A DNA stretch of 64,000 bases from Pseudomonas sp. DTU_2021_1001937_2_SI_NGA_ILE_001. Lineage in GTDB: Bacteria; Pseudomonadota; Gammaproteobacteria; Pseudomonadales; Pseudomonadaceae. Positions 43,387 to 54,806 of the stretch are shown piece after piece. The stretch's first letter is position 1. The number at the start of each line of letters is the position of its first letter. Under the pieces are notes generated by a model. It searched no databases. It had not been told where the DNA came from and saw nothing but the letters and a program-made list of their open reading frames with translations. The DNA lies in contig NZ_CP135971.1 in NCBI RefSeq assembly GCF_032463525.1, forward strand, positions 1,736,001 through 1,800,000, in the 5' to 3' direction. A program made the translations under genes and the position numbers.

Positions 43387-44907
43387 ATGCGCAATGCCCA
43401 AGACCTGCTGGAAAACAGCGCCGTCGAACTCAAGCGACTGATCGACACGCGGGAGCTGTCGCCGGTCGAACTGCTCGAGGCCTGCATCGACCGCATCGAA
43501 AGCCTCAACCCGAAGATCAACGCCTTTTGCGCCACCTCGTTCGACCGTGCCCGCGACGAAGCCGTGGCCAGCGAGCGAGCCATCGCCAAGGGCCAGCAGC
43601 GCGGCCTGCTCGATGGCCTGCCGATCGGCATCAAGGACCTGGAAGAGACCGCTGGCCTGCTGACCACCTACGGCTCGCCGCTGTATCGCGGCAACGTGCC
43701 CGAGCAGGACAACGAACTGGTGCGCCGCCTGCGCGCCGCCGGGGCCATAGTGGTGGGCAAGACCAACGTGCCGGAGATGGGCGCCGGGGCCAACACCCGC
43801 AACCCGGTCTGGGGCGCCACCGGCAACCCCTTCGACCCGGCCCTGAATGCCGGCGGTTCGTCCGGCGGCTCGGCGGCGGCCCTGGCGGTGGACATGGTGC
43901 CGCTGTGCAGCGGCTCGGACACCGGTGGCTCGCTGCGCATTCCCGCTGCCAAATGCGGCGTGGTGGGCCTGCGCACCTCCCCCGGCCTGGTACCCAGCGA
44001 GCGCAAGCTGCTGGGCTGGACACCGATCTCGGTGGTCGGCCCGATGGGCCGTAATGTCGAGGACACCTGGCTGCAGCTGGCGGCCACCACCGGGTTGGCA
44101 CAGGGTGACCCATTGAGCTACGCCTGCGAAATGCCGGCCCGGTTGACCGGCCAGGCCGACCTCTCGCAACTGCGGGTCGGCTACACCGAAGACTTCGGCG
44201 TGTGCGAGGTCGACGACGGCATCCGCCAGGTGTTCCGCGACAAGATCGCCGCGCTGAAATCGGTGTTCGCCGTCTGCGAGCCGGTGGACATCGACATGCC
44301 CGAGGCGCACCGCTGCTTCGACGTACTGCGCGCTGAAGCCTTCGTCGGCAGCCTGCAGGCCGCCTACGAGAAAGACCCGGACGCGCTCGGCCCCAACCCC
44401 CGCGCCAACTACGAGATGGGCGCCAAACTGACTCTGAAGGACTGCGTGTGGGCCGGTGCCGAGCAGACGCGCATCTTCCGCCGCTTCCAGCAGCTGTTCA
44501 GCCGCTACGACCTGATCCTTTCGCCGACCACGCCGGTCTCGCCCTTCCCTTGGGCCGAGCCTTATCTCAGCGCAGTCAACGGCGTGGCGCTGGAGAACTA
44601 TTACCGCTGGCTGGCCCTGACCTACGTGGTGACCCTGGCCACCAACCCGGCGCTGTCGATGCCCATGGGCCGCGACCATCGCGGCATGCCATTCGGCATG
44701 CAGGTGATCGGGCGCTTCCGGGGCGACCTGGAACTGCTGATCGCCGCCCGTGCCCTGGAGGCGCATTGCGAACAGGACCCCGCCCTGCGCCGCCCCCGGC
44801 CAGATCTGGAAGCCCTGCGCGCCACCCAGGTCGACCTGCGCAGCCCAGTCACCCACCCGCCGCTGGACACGCCGGTAGCGAGCAGCGCCGGCCTGTCGGC
44901 GGTCTGA
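43387..44907 (+). CDS. Amidase (amidase-signature family)
   Basis: The 506-residue serine hydrolase has the Ser-cisSer-Lys triad: Lys83 in GIKDLEE, Ser158 in the GGSSGGS loop and the nucleophile Ser182 in [11 protein letters not shown]. The family hydrolyses C-N bonds of amides. The closest members are annotated simply as amidase, and the substrate is unknown. The ATG follows AGGAAG. It is 31 bp upstream of the D-serine ammonia-lyase gene, suggesting an operon that could release and then degrade a D-amino acid from an amide (inference). Confidence 0.92.
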   Translation: MRNAQDLLENSAVELKRLIDTRELSPVELLEACIDRIESLNPKINAFCATSFDRARDEAVASERAIAKGQQRGLLDGLPIGIKDLEETAGLLTTYGSPLYRGNVPEQDNELVRRLRAAGAIVVGKTNVPEMGAGANTRNPVWGATGNPFDPALNAGGSSGGSAAALAVDMVPLCSGSDTGGSLRIPAAKCGVVGLRTSPGLVPSERKLLGWTPISVVGPMGRNVEDTWLQLAATTGLAQGDPLSYACEMPARLTGQADLSQLRVGYTEDFGVCEVDDGIRQVFRDKIAALKSVFAVCEPVDIDMPEAHRCFDVLRAEAFVGSLQAAYEKDPDALGPNPRANYEMGAKLTLKDCVWAGAEQTRIFRRFQQLFSRYDLILSPTTPVSPFPWAEPYLSAVNGVALENYYRWLALTYVVTLATNPALSMPMGRDHRGMPFGMQVIGRFRGDLELLIAARALEAHCEQDPALRRPRPDLEALRATQVDLRSPVTHPPLDTPVASSAGLSAV

Positions 44908-44938
44908 TCCTCATTCACACGCCTTCACGGAGCGCCCC

Positions 44939-46297
44939 ATGGACACCACAGTGCACGGTAAACCGCTGCAAGACTGGCTGGCCGCCTACCCGCTGCTGGC
45001 GCCGCTGCTGCGCCTGGAACCACTGAGCTGGTTCAACCCGGCCATCGCGCCACTGGCCGAGGCCCTGCACGACATTCCTCTGGGCGCGACCGACGTGGAC
45101 CAGGCCAGCGCCCGCCTGCAACGCTTCGCACCGTTCCTGGCCGCAGCCTTCCCGGAAGTCGCCGCCAGCGGCGGCATCATCGAATCCGAGCTGCGCGAGA
45201 TACCCGCCTTTGCCAGTGTGCTGAGCGAGCGTTACAGCCTGCGCACAGCACCGCGCCTGCTGCTGAAGATGGACAGCCACCTGCCAATCTCAGGTTCCGT
45301 GAAAGCCCGTGGCGGCATCTACGAGGTGCTGTTCCACGCCGAGCAACTGGCCCTGCAAGCCGGCCTGCTGAGCCTGGATGACGACTACCGCAAGCTCGCC
45401 GAGCCCGAACTGCAGGCGCTGTTCGCCCGGCACAAGATCGCCGTCGGCTCCACCGGCAACCTCGGCCTGTCGATCGGTATCGCCAGCGCACGCCTGGGCT
45501 TCGAAACCACGGTGCACATGTCGGCCGATGCCCGGCAATGGAAGAAAGACAAACTGCGCGCCCATGGGGTCAGGGTCGTCGAATACGCTGGCGACTACGG
45601 CCAGGCCGTGGAACAGGGCCGCCGTGAAGCGGCCGCCGACCCGAGCTGCCACTTCGTCGATGACGAGAACTCCACGACGCTGTTCCTCGGCTATTCGGTG
45701 GCCGGCGCACGCCTCAAGGCACAGTTCGAGGCACAAGGCCTCCAGGTGGATGCCAAGCACCCGCTGTTCGTCTACCTGCCTTGTGGCGTGGGCGGCGGCC
45801 CCGGCGGCATTGCCTTCGGCCTCAAGCTAGCGTTCGGTGACGATGTGCATTGCATCTTCGCCGAACCCACCGAATCACCCTGCATGCTGATGGGCGTCTA
45901 CACCGGCCTGCACGAGCAGCTGGCGGTGCAGGATTTCGGTATCAGCAACCGGACCGTCGCCGACGGCCTGGCCGTGGGCCGCCCCTCCGGCTTCGTCGGG
46001 CGCAGCCTGCAACGCATGCTCGATGGCTACTACACGGTCAGCGACGACGAACTGATGCGCCTGCTGGCGCTCATGCAACAGAGCGAAGGCATCGCCCTGG
46101 AGCCCTCGGCCCTGGCCGGTGCGCCCGGCACCTGGCATGTGCTGCAGGAGCACCAGGGCTACCGCCAGCGCCTCGGCCTGGACGAACGCAGCATGGCCCA
46201 GGCCACCCACCTGATCTGGGCCACCGGCGGCGGCATGGTGCCAGCTGAGGAAATGGACCGTTACCTGAGCCGGGGCGCAGCCCTGCTGCAAGGCTGA
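44939..46297 (+). CDS. dsdA: D-serine ammonia-lyase
   Basis: DsdA deaminates D-serine to pyruvate and ammonia with pyridoxal phosphate. The 452 residues contain the PLP lysine (about Lys122) in [13 protein letters not shown], the phosphate loop [26 protein letters not shown] and the C-terminal ATGGGMVP. All are typical of bacterial DsdA. The gene follows the amidase by 31 bp. Its stop TGA directly abuts the aceE stop on the other strand, with no base between them. Its product pyruvate is the usual substrate of the AceE-type enzyme encoded there. Confidence 0.95.
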   Translation: MDTTVHGKPLQDWLAAYPLLAPLLRLEPLSWFNPAIAPLAEALHDIPLGATDVDQASARLQRFAPFLAAAFPEVAASGGIIESELREIPAFASVLSERYSLRTAPRLLLKMDSHLPISGSVKARGGIYEVLFHAEQLALQAGLLSLDDDYRKLAEPELQALFARHKIAVGSTGNLGLSIGIASARLGFETTVHMSADARQWKKDKLRAHGVRVVEYAGDYGQAVEQGRREAAADPSCHFVDDENSTTLFLGYSVAGARLKAQFEAQGLQVDAKHPLFVYLPCGVGGGPGGIAFGLKLAFGDDVHCIFAEPTESPCMLMGVYTGLHEQLAVQDFGISNRTVADGLAVGRPSGFVGRSLQRMLDGYYTVSDDELMRLLALMQQSEGIALEPSALAGAPGTWHVLQEHQGYRQRLGLDERSMAQATHLIWATGGGMVPAEEMDRYLSRGAALLQG

Positions 46298-48967
46298 TCA
46301 GACACTGGCCGGGTCGGTCTTGCCGGCGTCGATGCCCAGGTCGGTCAAGGCCTGGGCCACCACTGCGCGCTCGATCACGCCGTCGTCGGCCAGCGCCTTG
46401 AGCGCCGCCAGCACGATGAACTGGCGGTCCACCTCGAAATGCCGGCGCAACGCCTCGCGGGTGTCGGACTGGCCGAAGCCGTCGGTGCCCAGCGCCACGA
46501 AGCGGCGGTCGCCCAGCCAGGGGCGGATCTGGTCGGCGTGAATCTTCATGTAGTCGGTGGCCACCACCACTGGCCCGGGATGCCCGTCGAGCACCTGGCG
46601 CACATACGGCACCTGCGGTTCTTCCAGCGGGTGCAGCAGGTTCCAGCGCTCCACGGCCTGGGCCTCGCGGCGCACTTCAGTGAGGCTGGTGGCGCTCCAC
46701 ACCTCGCTGCTGACGCCATAGTCGCGTTCGAGAATATCGCCCGCCGCCAGCACCTCGGGCAGGATCGACCCGCTGCCCATCAGTTGCACATGCCGCGTGC
46801 CCTGCGCGGCGCGCTCCACCGGCAGACGGTACAGCCCTTTGAGAATCCCCTGCTCTGAGCCCTCGGGCATGTCCGGGTGCTGATAGTTCTCGTTGAGCAC
46901 GGTGACGTAGTAGTAGACGTCCTGCTGTTCGACGAACATGCGCCGCATGCCGTCGTGGATGATCACCGCCAGCTCGTAGGAATAGGTCGGGTCGTAGGAG
47001 ATGCAGCACGGCACCGTGGCGGACATCACATGGCTGTGCCCGTCGTCATGCTGCAGGCCCTCGCCCATCAGCGTGGTACGCCCCGAGGTGGCGCCAAGCA
47101 GAAAGCCCCTGGCGCGGGCATCCCCGGCCGCCCACAGCAGGTCGCCGACGCGCTGGAAGCCGAACATCGAATAGAAGATGTAGAACGGCAACGTCATCAC
47201 GCCGTGGTTGGCGTACGAGGTGCTGGCGGCGATCCACGAGGACGTCGCGCCGGACTCGTTGAGACCCTCCTGCATGATCTGCCCGTCGCGGCTCTCCTTG
47301 TAGTACGACAGCGTGCCGGCGTCCTGCGGGGTGTAGAGCTGGCCGACATGGGAATGAATACCCACCTGACGGAACAGGTTCTCCATGCCGAAGGTGCGCG
47401 ATTCGTCCGGCACGATGGGCACCACCAGGCGCCCGACGTTAGGGTCTTTGAGCAGGGTGCTGAGAATGCGCACGAACGCCATGGTGGTGGAAATGGTGCG
47501 TTCGCCGGTGCCCTTGAGCTGCGCCTCCAGCGCCGACAGCGGCGGTATTGCCAACGGCTCGACCTGCGCATGGCGGGCCGGCACCTGGCCCCCGAGGCTG
47601 TCACGGCGCGATTGCAGGTAACGGGCTTCCGGGCTGTCCATTGCCGGACGCAGGTAGGGCATGTCGCCCAGTTGCGCGTCGTCGATCTGCAGGCCGAAGC
47701 GGTCACGGAAGGCCTTCACCGCCTCGGCCCCCATTTTCTTCAGCTGGTGGTTGATATTCTGCCCCTCGCCGGCCTCGCCCATGCCGAAGCCCTTGACGGT
47801 CTTGGCGAGGATCACGGTCGGCCGGCCTTTGTGGCGCATCGCCGCCGCATAGGCGTTGTAGACCTTCAGTGGGTCGTGCCCGCCGCGCGACAGCTTCCAG
47901 ATCTGCTCGTCGCTCAGGTCGGCGACCAGCTCCAGCAGCTCCGGGTACTTGCCGAAGAAGTGCTCACGCACATAGGCGCCGTTCTGCGCCTTGTAGGTCT
48001 GGTAGTCGCCGTCGACGCACTCCATCATGCGCTGGCGCAACAGACCGCTCTTGTCCTTCTCCAGCAATGCGTCCCAGCCGCTGCCCCAGACCACCTTGAT
48101 GACGTTCCAGCCGGCGGCGCGGTACAGGCTCTCGAACTCCTGGATCACCTTGGCATTGCCGCGCACCGGCCCGTCGAGGCGCTGCAGGTTGCAGTTGACC
48201 ACGAAGATGATGTTGTCGAGCTTTTCGCGCCCGGCCAGGGAAATGGCTGCCAGCGACTCGGGCTGGTCCATCTCGCCGTCACCGAGGAAAGCCCACACCT
48301 TGCGGCCCTGATGTTCCTTCAGGCCACGGTTCTCCAAGTAGCGCATGAAGCGCGCCTGATACGCGGCAGTGATCGGCCCCAGCCCCATGGACACGGTGGG
48401 AAACTGCCAGAAGTCCGGCATCAGGCGTGGGTGCGGATAGGAGGAAATGCCGTCGCGGTCGGTCTCGCGGCGGAAGTTGTCGAGCTGCTCTTCACTCAGC
48501 CGACCCTCCACGTAGGCGCGGCCATAGATGCCCGGCGAGGAATGCCCCTGGATGTAGACCATGTCGCCGGCGAAGCGCTCGGTGCGGCCACGGAAGAAAT
48601 GATCGAAGCCGACGTCGTAGAGCACCGCCGCCGAGGCGTAGGTGGCGATATGCCCGCCGACGCCAGAGTGCTTGCCAGCCCGCAGCACCATGGCCAGGGC
48701 GTTCCAGCGAATGTAGGCGTTCAGGCGCGCTTCCATGTCCAGGTCGCCGGGGTAAGGCAATTGTCGATCCGGAGTGATGGTATTGACATAGGGCGTGGTC
48801 ACCCGACCATGAAAATCACCGTGCAGCGAGACATCGAAATCCAGCAGCTGGTCGATCAGAAAATGCGCGCGCGGACGGCCCTCGGCCTCGACCACCGAGG
48901 CGATCGAGTCGAGCCATTCGCGGGTTTCCTGGGGGTCGGCATCGAGGTGTGGGGAGCGTTGCGCCAT
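46298..48967 (-). CDS. aceE: Homodimeric pyruvate dehydrogenase E1 paralogue
   Basis: The 889-residue thiamine-diphosphate enzyme of the AceE type decarboxylates a 2-oxoacid and acylates E2. The TPP motif FLGDGEMDQPES and its closing NCNLQRLDG are at about 240-280. The HHD-region LQHDDGHSHV and C-terminal domain (GTDGFGQSDTREALRRHFEVD) are complete. The start MAQRSPHLDADPQETREW follows AGGA. No E2 (aceF) is adjacent, so it must use E2 and E3 from elsewhere. With a local MarR regulator it is probably an inducible paralogue rather than the housekeeping copy. 2-Oxobutyrate (as for MdeB-like proteins) is an alternative substrate. Confidence 0.93.
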   Translation of the reverse strand: MAQRSPHLDADPQETREWLDSIASVVEAEGRPRAHFLIDQLLDFDVSLHGDFHGRVTTPYVNTITPDRQLPYPGDLDMEARLNAYIRWNALAMVLRAGKHSGVGGHIATYASAAVLYDVGFDHFFRGRTERFAGDMVYIQGHSSPGIYGRAYVEGRLSEEQLDNFRRETDRDGISSYPHPRLMPDFWQFPTVSMGLGPITAAYQARFMRYLENRGLKEHQGRKVWAFLGDGEMDQPESLAAISLAGREKLDNIIFVVNCNLQRLDGPVRGNAKVIQEFESLYRAAGWNVIKVVWGSGWDALLEKDKSGLLRQRMMECVDGDYQTYKAQNGAYVREHFFGKYPELLELVADLSDEQIWKLSRGGHDPLKVYNAYAAAMRHKGRPTVILAKTVKGFGMGEAGEGQNINHQLKKMGAEAVKAFRDRFGLQIDDAQLGDMPYLRPAMDSPEARYLQSRRDSLGGQVPARHAQVEPLAIPPLSALEAQLKGTGERTISTTMAFVRILSTLLKDPNVGRLVVPIVPDESRTFGMENLFRQVGIHSHVGQLYTPQDAGTLSYYKESRDGQIMQEGLNESGATSSWIAASTSYANHGVMTLPFYIFYSMFGFQRVGDLLWAAGDARARGFLLGATSGRTTLMGEGLQHDDGHSHVMSATVPCCISYDPTYSYELAVIIHDGMRRMFVEQQDVYYYVTVLNENYQHPDMPEGSEQGILKGLYRLPVERAAQGTRHVQLMGSGSILPEVLAAGDILERDYGVSSEVWSATSLTEVRREAQAVERWNLLHPLEEPQVPYVRQVLDGHPGPVVVATDYMKIHADQIRPWLGDRRFVALGTDGFGQSDTREALRRHFEVDRQFIVLAALKALADDGVIERAVVAQALTDLGIDAGKTDPASV

Positions 48968-49020
48968 CGGAAAAATCCTCCTGAACAGGCATTGGCCAGT
49001 GCAGGAGCGCCGACCATTTG

Positions 49021-49034
49021 ATTGCAGTTGCAAT
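49021..49034. promoter_or_regulatory. Palindromic operator candidate before aceE
   Basis: ATTGCAGTTGCAAT is two ATTGCA half sites 2 bp apart. It lies 54 bp upstream of the aceE ATG and on the same side as a second copy at 49060. Proposed target of the MarR protein at 49094. Confidence 0.75.
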
Positions 49035-49059
49035 TGAATCTATCGCCAACCCGCCTATG

Positions 49060-49073
49060 ATTGCAACTGCAAT
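49060..49073. promoter_or_regulatory. Palindromic operator candidate before marR
   Basis: ATTGCAACTGCAAT has the same half sites as 49021-49034 and lies 21 bp before the marR ATG, where bound protein would block its expression. This is typical of MarR autorepression. Confidence 0.75.
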
Positions 49074-49093
49074 TACCAATCCCTGGAGCCGCA

Positions 49094-49543
49094 ATGGCCA
49101 CGCCGCCCCCTGATCTCTGGTTCAACTTCATTCGCGCCCACCGCAGCCTCATCCGCGAAATCGAACGCCGCCTGGCCGACGAAAAACTGCCGCCCTACGC
49201 CTGGTACGACGCGCTGTGGGGTATCGAAAGTGGCCCGGATGGCACCCGGCGCATGCACGAACTGGCCGACGTACTGGCCATCGAACGATACAACCTCACT
49301 CGCCTGGTCGACCGCCTGGAGAAGGAACATCTGGTCCAGCGGGTCAAGGTGGCCGATGACGGCCGTGCCGCCCTGGCGTGCATCACCGACAGTGGCCGGG
49401 CACTGCGCCAGCGCATGTGGAAGGTCTACAAGCAGGCGGTGGACGAGCTGTTCCTCGCCGAATTCGATGAGGCGCAGCAGCGGGTGTTCGCCGAAGCGCT
49501 GGAAAACGCCATGCACAATGCCCGCCGGGGTGCGCACGAATAG
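49094..49543 (+). CDS. MarR-family transcriptional regulator
   Basis: The 149-residue protein begins MATPPPDLWFNFIRAHRSL. It has a winged helix (MHELADVLAIERYNLTRLVDRLEKEHLVQRVKVADDGR) with the MarR wing DDGRAALACIT. It is divergent from aceE with a 126-bp gap containing two ATTGCA-NN-TGCAAT palindromes. The third copy lies before the AceE-like gene. It probably represses aceE, itself and the AceE-like gene until a ligand, perhaps a 2-oxoacid or related metabolite, binds (inference). An upstream in-frame start at 49061 overlaps the operator and is rejected. Confidence 0.92.
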   Translation: MATPPPDLWFNFIRAHRSLIREIERRLADEKLPPYAWYDALWGIESGPDGTRRMHELADVLAIERYNLTRLVDRLEKEHLVQRVKVADDGRAALACITDSGRALRQRMWKVYKQAVDELFLAEFDEAQQRVFAEALENAMHNARRGAHE

Positions 49544-49565
49544 ACATCGGCCGCTGCTGACCTGC

Positions 49566-49590
49566 CGGCGCGGCTGAAGCCAATACGGGT
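49566..49590. repeat. Single REP-like element
   Basis: GGCGCGGCTGAAGCCAATACGGG resembles one diverged arm of the REPs at 7010 and 34569. It lies in the 50-bp gap between the convergent marR and AceE-like genes. Confidence 0.6.
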
Positions 49591-49593
49591 AAG

Positions 49594-50628
49594 TCAGTTG
49601 AGGCGGTAGCACTGCAGCGCCTCGGCCAGGCAACTGACCGGCAAGTGCCCGCTATCGACCAGCATCTGCAGGGCGCTGTAGGCCACCCAGTGTCGATCCA
49701 GGCGCTGCCCCGGCGCGAGACTGTCCGCCCCCAGTGCCCGGAACGGCCCCGGCAGGTGCGCGCCAATCTGCGCCGCAACGAACTGCGCATACCCCGTCAC
49801 CGCCAGCACTGGCCTGTCGCCCTGTCCCAGACAGCCGAGCAGATGGCTGCGCTGCCCTGCCCTCTCGGCATCCCGGGCCAGGCGCGTATAGCTCGGGCAG
49901 CTCCACAGTTCACAGGCCACGCCCCAATCCTCTGCCAGCAGCCGCGCCGCCTCACGCACCTCATCCAGCATGCGCCCGGCACCGAGCAGGCGCAGCGGCG
50001 CGCTGGGCGCTGGCGGATTCACACGGTAAAGCCCCAGCCAGGCTCCGTGCAGGTCTACATACGGGCCGGCGACGCTTGGGATCTGGTCATGCAAGGTCAG
50101 GTAACAGAAACCCGGCCGCCCCTCCACGTACAACGATCGCAAGGCGCCGACCACGATTGCCAGCGCCTCTGCGCCACAGGCCGGGTCGAACGGCAAACAC
50201 TGCCGGTTGCCCGCCAGCCACAGCGGCAACCACGGGTGTGCCCCCTTGGCCCAGCGCGACGGCGAAGACTCGATGTCATTGAACACGATGCCCCGCTCAC
50301 CGATCTGCCGACTCAACATCGACAGATGCGCGGAGGTCGGCGAACGGGTCAGGTAGAACAACGGCCGCTCGGCCTCTTGCGCCTCGGCGAACCACAACGG
50401 CCAGGCACTGATCGGCACCTGGCTTTGCAAGTCGGCGGGATGGTCGTTGATCACCCTCGGCCCGTGCCGAGCGGACACCCCCTGGAAACTTCGCAGCACC
50501 TCGCCGACTGCCGCCAACGGCGAACAGCGTTGCCCGGCGCCGCTGGCCAGGGCCTTGTCGAAACGCTGGAGACACGTTTCGACCAACTGACCGGTGGCCG
50601 GAACGGGCTGTTGAGGGTGCGTCTTCAT
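49594..50628 (-). CDS. AceE-like protein lacking the thiamine-binding half
   Basis: The 344-residue protein aligns by eye to the last 40% of AceE. ALAIVVGALRSLYVE matches the ELAVIIHDGMRRMFVE region. RLLGAGRMLDEVREAARLLAEDWGV matches LMGSGSILPEVLAAGDILERDYGV. AVTGYAQFVAAQIGAHLPGPFRALGADS matches the VATDYMKIHADQIRPWLGDRRFVALGTDG region. The N-terminal GDGE thiamine motif and the HDDGHSHV loop are absent, so it cannot be a normal E1 on its own. The frame is intact, with an ATG at 50628 after CAGGAG. It may be a regulatory or scaffolding pseudoenzyme, or a decaying remnant. Confidence 0.82.
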   Translation of the reverse strand: MKTHPQQPVPATGQLVETCLQRFDKALASGAGQRCSPLAAVGEVLRSFQGVSARHGPRVINDHPADLQSQVPISAWPLWFAEAQEAERPLFYLTRSPTSAHLSMLSRQIGERGIVFNDIESSPSRWAKGAHPWLPLWLAGNRQCLPFDPACGAEALAIVVGALRSLYVEGRPGFCYLTLHDQIPSVAGPYVDLHGAWLGLYRVNPPAPSAPLRLLGAGRMLDEVREAARLLAEDWGVACELWSCPSYTRLARDAERAGQRSHLLGCLGQGDRPVLAVTGYAQFVAAQIGAHLPGPFRALGADSLAPGQRLDRHWVAYSALQMLVDSGHLPVSCLAEALQCYRLN

Positions 50629-50682
50629 TCCTTCGAACTCCTGTGGCGATGGGCGCGGGAGGGTCAGGAATAAAGCAATCTG

Positions 50683-50696
50683 ATTGCATATGCAAT
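50683..50696. promoter_or_regulatory. Palindromic operator candidate before the AceE-like gene
   Basis: ATTGCATATGCAAT lies within a perfect 18-bp palindrome at 50681-50698 and about 55 bp upstream of the ATG at 50628. It has the same half sites as the two copies near marR. Confidence 0.78.
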
Positions 50697-50837
50697 CAAA
50701 TTTCCTCATCAGGAAAGTGTCGGGCACAAGATGACCGCGCCAATACGGATGGCGGTGAATGACAGGCGAACGAGTACCAGAGGGCGACGCGAAGAATGTT
50801 CGATTAAGAGATTCAGCAGCTCGGACGAGCTTGAGAG

Positions 50838-50950
50838 GGTGGCAACCCCACCAGCCACACCCCGGCACACGATGTTCCCGCTATGGCTGCTTCCTTCCGG
50901 ACCTGACCAGGTTGACGGGTAATCATTGCGAGGGGACCGATGGGGTCACC
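50838..50950 (-). ncRNA. ffs: 4.5S signal recognition particle RNA (small bacterial SRP)
   Basis: On the minus strand the segment contains the universally conserved apical motif GGTCAGGTCCGGAAGGAAGC, followed by the internal-loop and closing-stem sequence GTGTGCCGGGGTGTGGCTGG. The 5' end GGTGACCCCA pairs with TGGGGTTGCCACC at the 3' end, giving the long hairpin of about 113 nt expected for the E. coli-type RNA. It works with Ffh to target membrane proteins. In Pseudomonas it lies in this dnaX-ligA part of the chromosome. Exact ends are inferred from pairing. Confidence 0.95.
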
Positions 50951-50981
50951 ATAAAGACGCCCGCTGCTAGCGGGCCGCGCT

Positions 50982-51009
50982 ATTGTACCGGTCTGCGGCG
51001 AAGATACAA
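50982..51009 (-). promoter_or_regulatory. Promoter of the SRP RNA gene
   Basis: On the minus strand, a -35-like TTGTAT (51004-51009) and a -10 TACAAT (50982-50987) are 16 bp apart. The GC-rich segment just after the -10 resembles a stringent-type discriminator. The start would fall about 25 bp upstream of the RNA 5' end. Confidence 0.75.
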
Positions 51010-51098
51010 CCTCTGATTGCGATTAAAAAATCAGGTCGCTCAAGGACTTGGCTCCAATGCCGGGTCAGCCGGGGCTGAGCCCCTGCCCTCGATACCGC

Positions 51099-52262
51099 TC
51101 AGACCTGCACCACCTCATCAGCCTTGCCGCCGGCGTCTTGGATCACCAGGTGGATGAAGTGCAGCTTGGCGATCACCGCCGGGGTGAGCACGAAGGGGTA
51201 GAAATCCGGCTGGCCCATGCTGCGTGACAGTTCGTTGAGCATACCGGCCAGTTCGATCCAGGCGTTGACGAAGGCCAGGAACGACGGCCCGCCGGGGTGC
51301 TGTGGGTCGAACAGTGCTTCTAGCGGAAACGGCTGGAACTCCAGGCCCTTGTCGCGGGCGCTCATGCCGAAGCCCAGTGCGGTGTCGACGGCATCTACCA
51401 TGTGCAGGTAATGCGCCCAGGTTTCCGCCCAATCTTCCCAAGGGTGCATGGTGGCGTAGGCGCTCACGTAATGCGTCTGCCAGTCGGCGGGGGCGCCTTG
51501 CTGGTAGTGGCGCTCCAGCGCCTCGGCGTAGCTCGCCTGCTCGTCACCGAACAGCTGGCGGAACGACCACAGCCAGTGGCTGTTGGCAATCAGTTGGTCC
51601 CAGTAGTAGTGCCCCACTTCATGGCGGAAGTGGCCGAGCAAGGTTCGGTATGGCTCGCCCATCTGCACGCGTATCGCTTCGCGGTGGGCATCGTCGGCTT
51701 CGCGGATGTCGAGGGTGATCAGGCCGTTGGCATGCCCGGTGGTCGGCCTGCGGCCCTCCTGGTCCACGCCGATGAAATCGAAGGCCAGGCCGCGCTGCTC
51801 GTCGACACTCTTGGGAATGACCCGCAGTCCCAGACCGACCAGTTGGGCCACCAGGCGGCGCTTGGCGGTTTCTACCTTGCACCAGCGCTCGGGGTTCTCG
51901 GCAATGTTCAGGTCGGGAATGGTGCGATTCAGCGCGCAGGCCACACAGAAGTCACCCATTTCATACACCGGCAGCAGCCAGTTGCACGCCGCCGCCGTGC
52001 CCAGGTTGGCGCAGCGCCGGTACAGGGCATCGCCCGGTTCGCCGCTGACGCGCCAGGTGTCGGGCTGGCCGGCCGGCTCCAGCGCCACCACACGCCCCTG
52101 CTCCGGCAGATAACCCAGCGCCGCCTCGCAGGCCAGGCACTGGGTATTGGGGAAAAATACCGGCTGCCCGCAGCGGCACTGCCAGACCTTGCTGGCCCGG
52201 CGGCTGTCGCTGATGAAGGGCGCGGAGATACGCGAACTCAACTGTTCGAAGAAACGAAGCAT
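51099..52262 (-). CDS. Putative zinc-binding metallopeptidase with zinc ribbon
   Basis: The 387-residue protein has an N-terminal zinc ribbon (CRCGQPVFFPNTQCLACEAAL, about 29-49). Further Cys follow (CANLG, CNWLLP, FCVAC). A C-terminal metallopeptidase domain carries HEVGHYYWDQL (HExxH) and downstream HPWEDWAETWAHYLHMVDAVD, where the third zinc ligand is likely. This is the family annotated as putative zinc-binding metallopeptidase (Peptidase_Mx). Substrate unknown. It has no signal peptide. Confidence 0.9.
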   Translation of the reverse strand: MLRFFEQLSSRISAPFISDSRRASKVWQCRCGQPVFFPNTQCLACEAALGYLPEQGRVVALEPAGQPDTWRVSGEPGDALYRRCANLGTAAACNWLLPVYEMGDFCVACALNRTIPDLNIAENPERWCKVETAKRRLVAQLVGLGLRVIPKSVDEQRGLAFDFIGVDQEGRRPTTGHANGLITLDIREADDAHREAIRVQMGEPYRTLLGHFRHEVGHYYWDQLIANSHWLWSFRQLFGDEQASYAEALERHYQQGAPADWQTHYVSAYATMHPWEDWAETWAHYLHMVDAVDTALGFGMSARDKGLEFQPFPLEALFDPQHPGGPSFLAFVNAWIELAGMLNELSRSMGQPDFYPFVLTPAVIAKLHFIHLVIQDAGGKADEVVQV

Positions 52263-52352
52263 GGTGGATTTCCCCCGCTGATGTGCATGACTAGATCATG
52301 CCCTTCAGCGCGGGTTCCGTTTATCAGCCGGCTGGCGTGCGCCCGGCGTGCG

Positions 52353-54722
<2,370 letters not shown>

Positions 54723-54806
54723 TCAAGACAAAAAGCAAGAAAGCAGCCGAAGCTGCTCTCTACGAACAAGTTGATCCGGGCGGGCCGAGACATCACCCGC
54801 CCCCGC

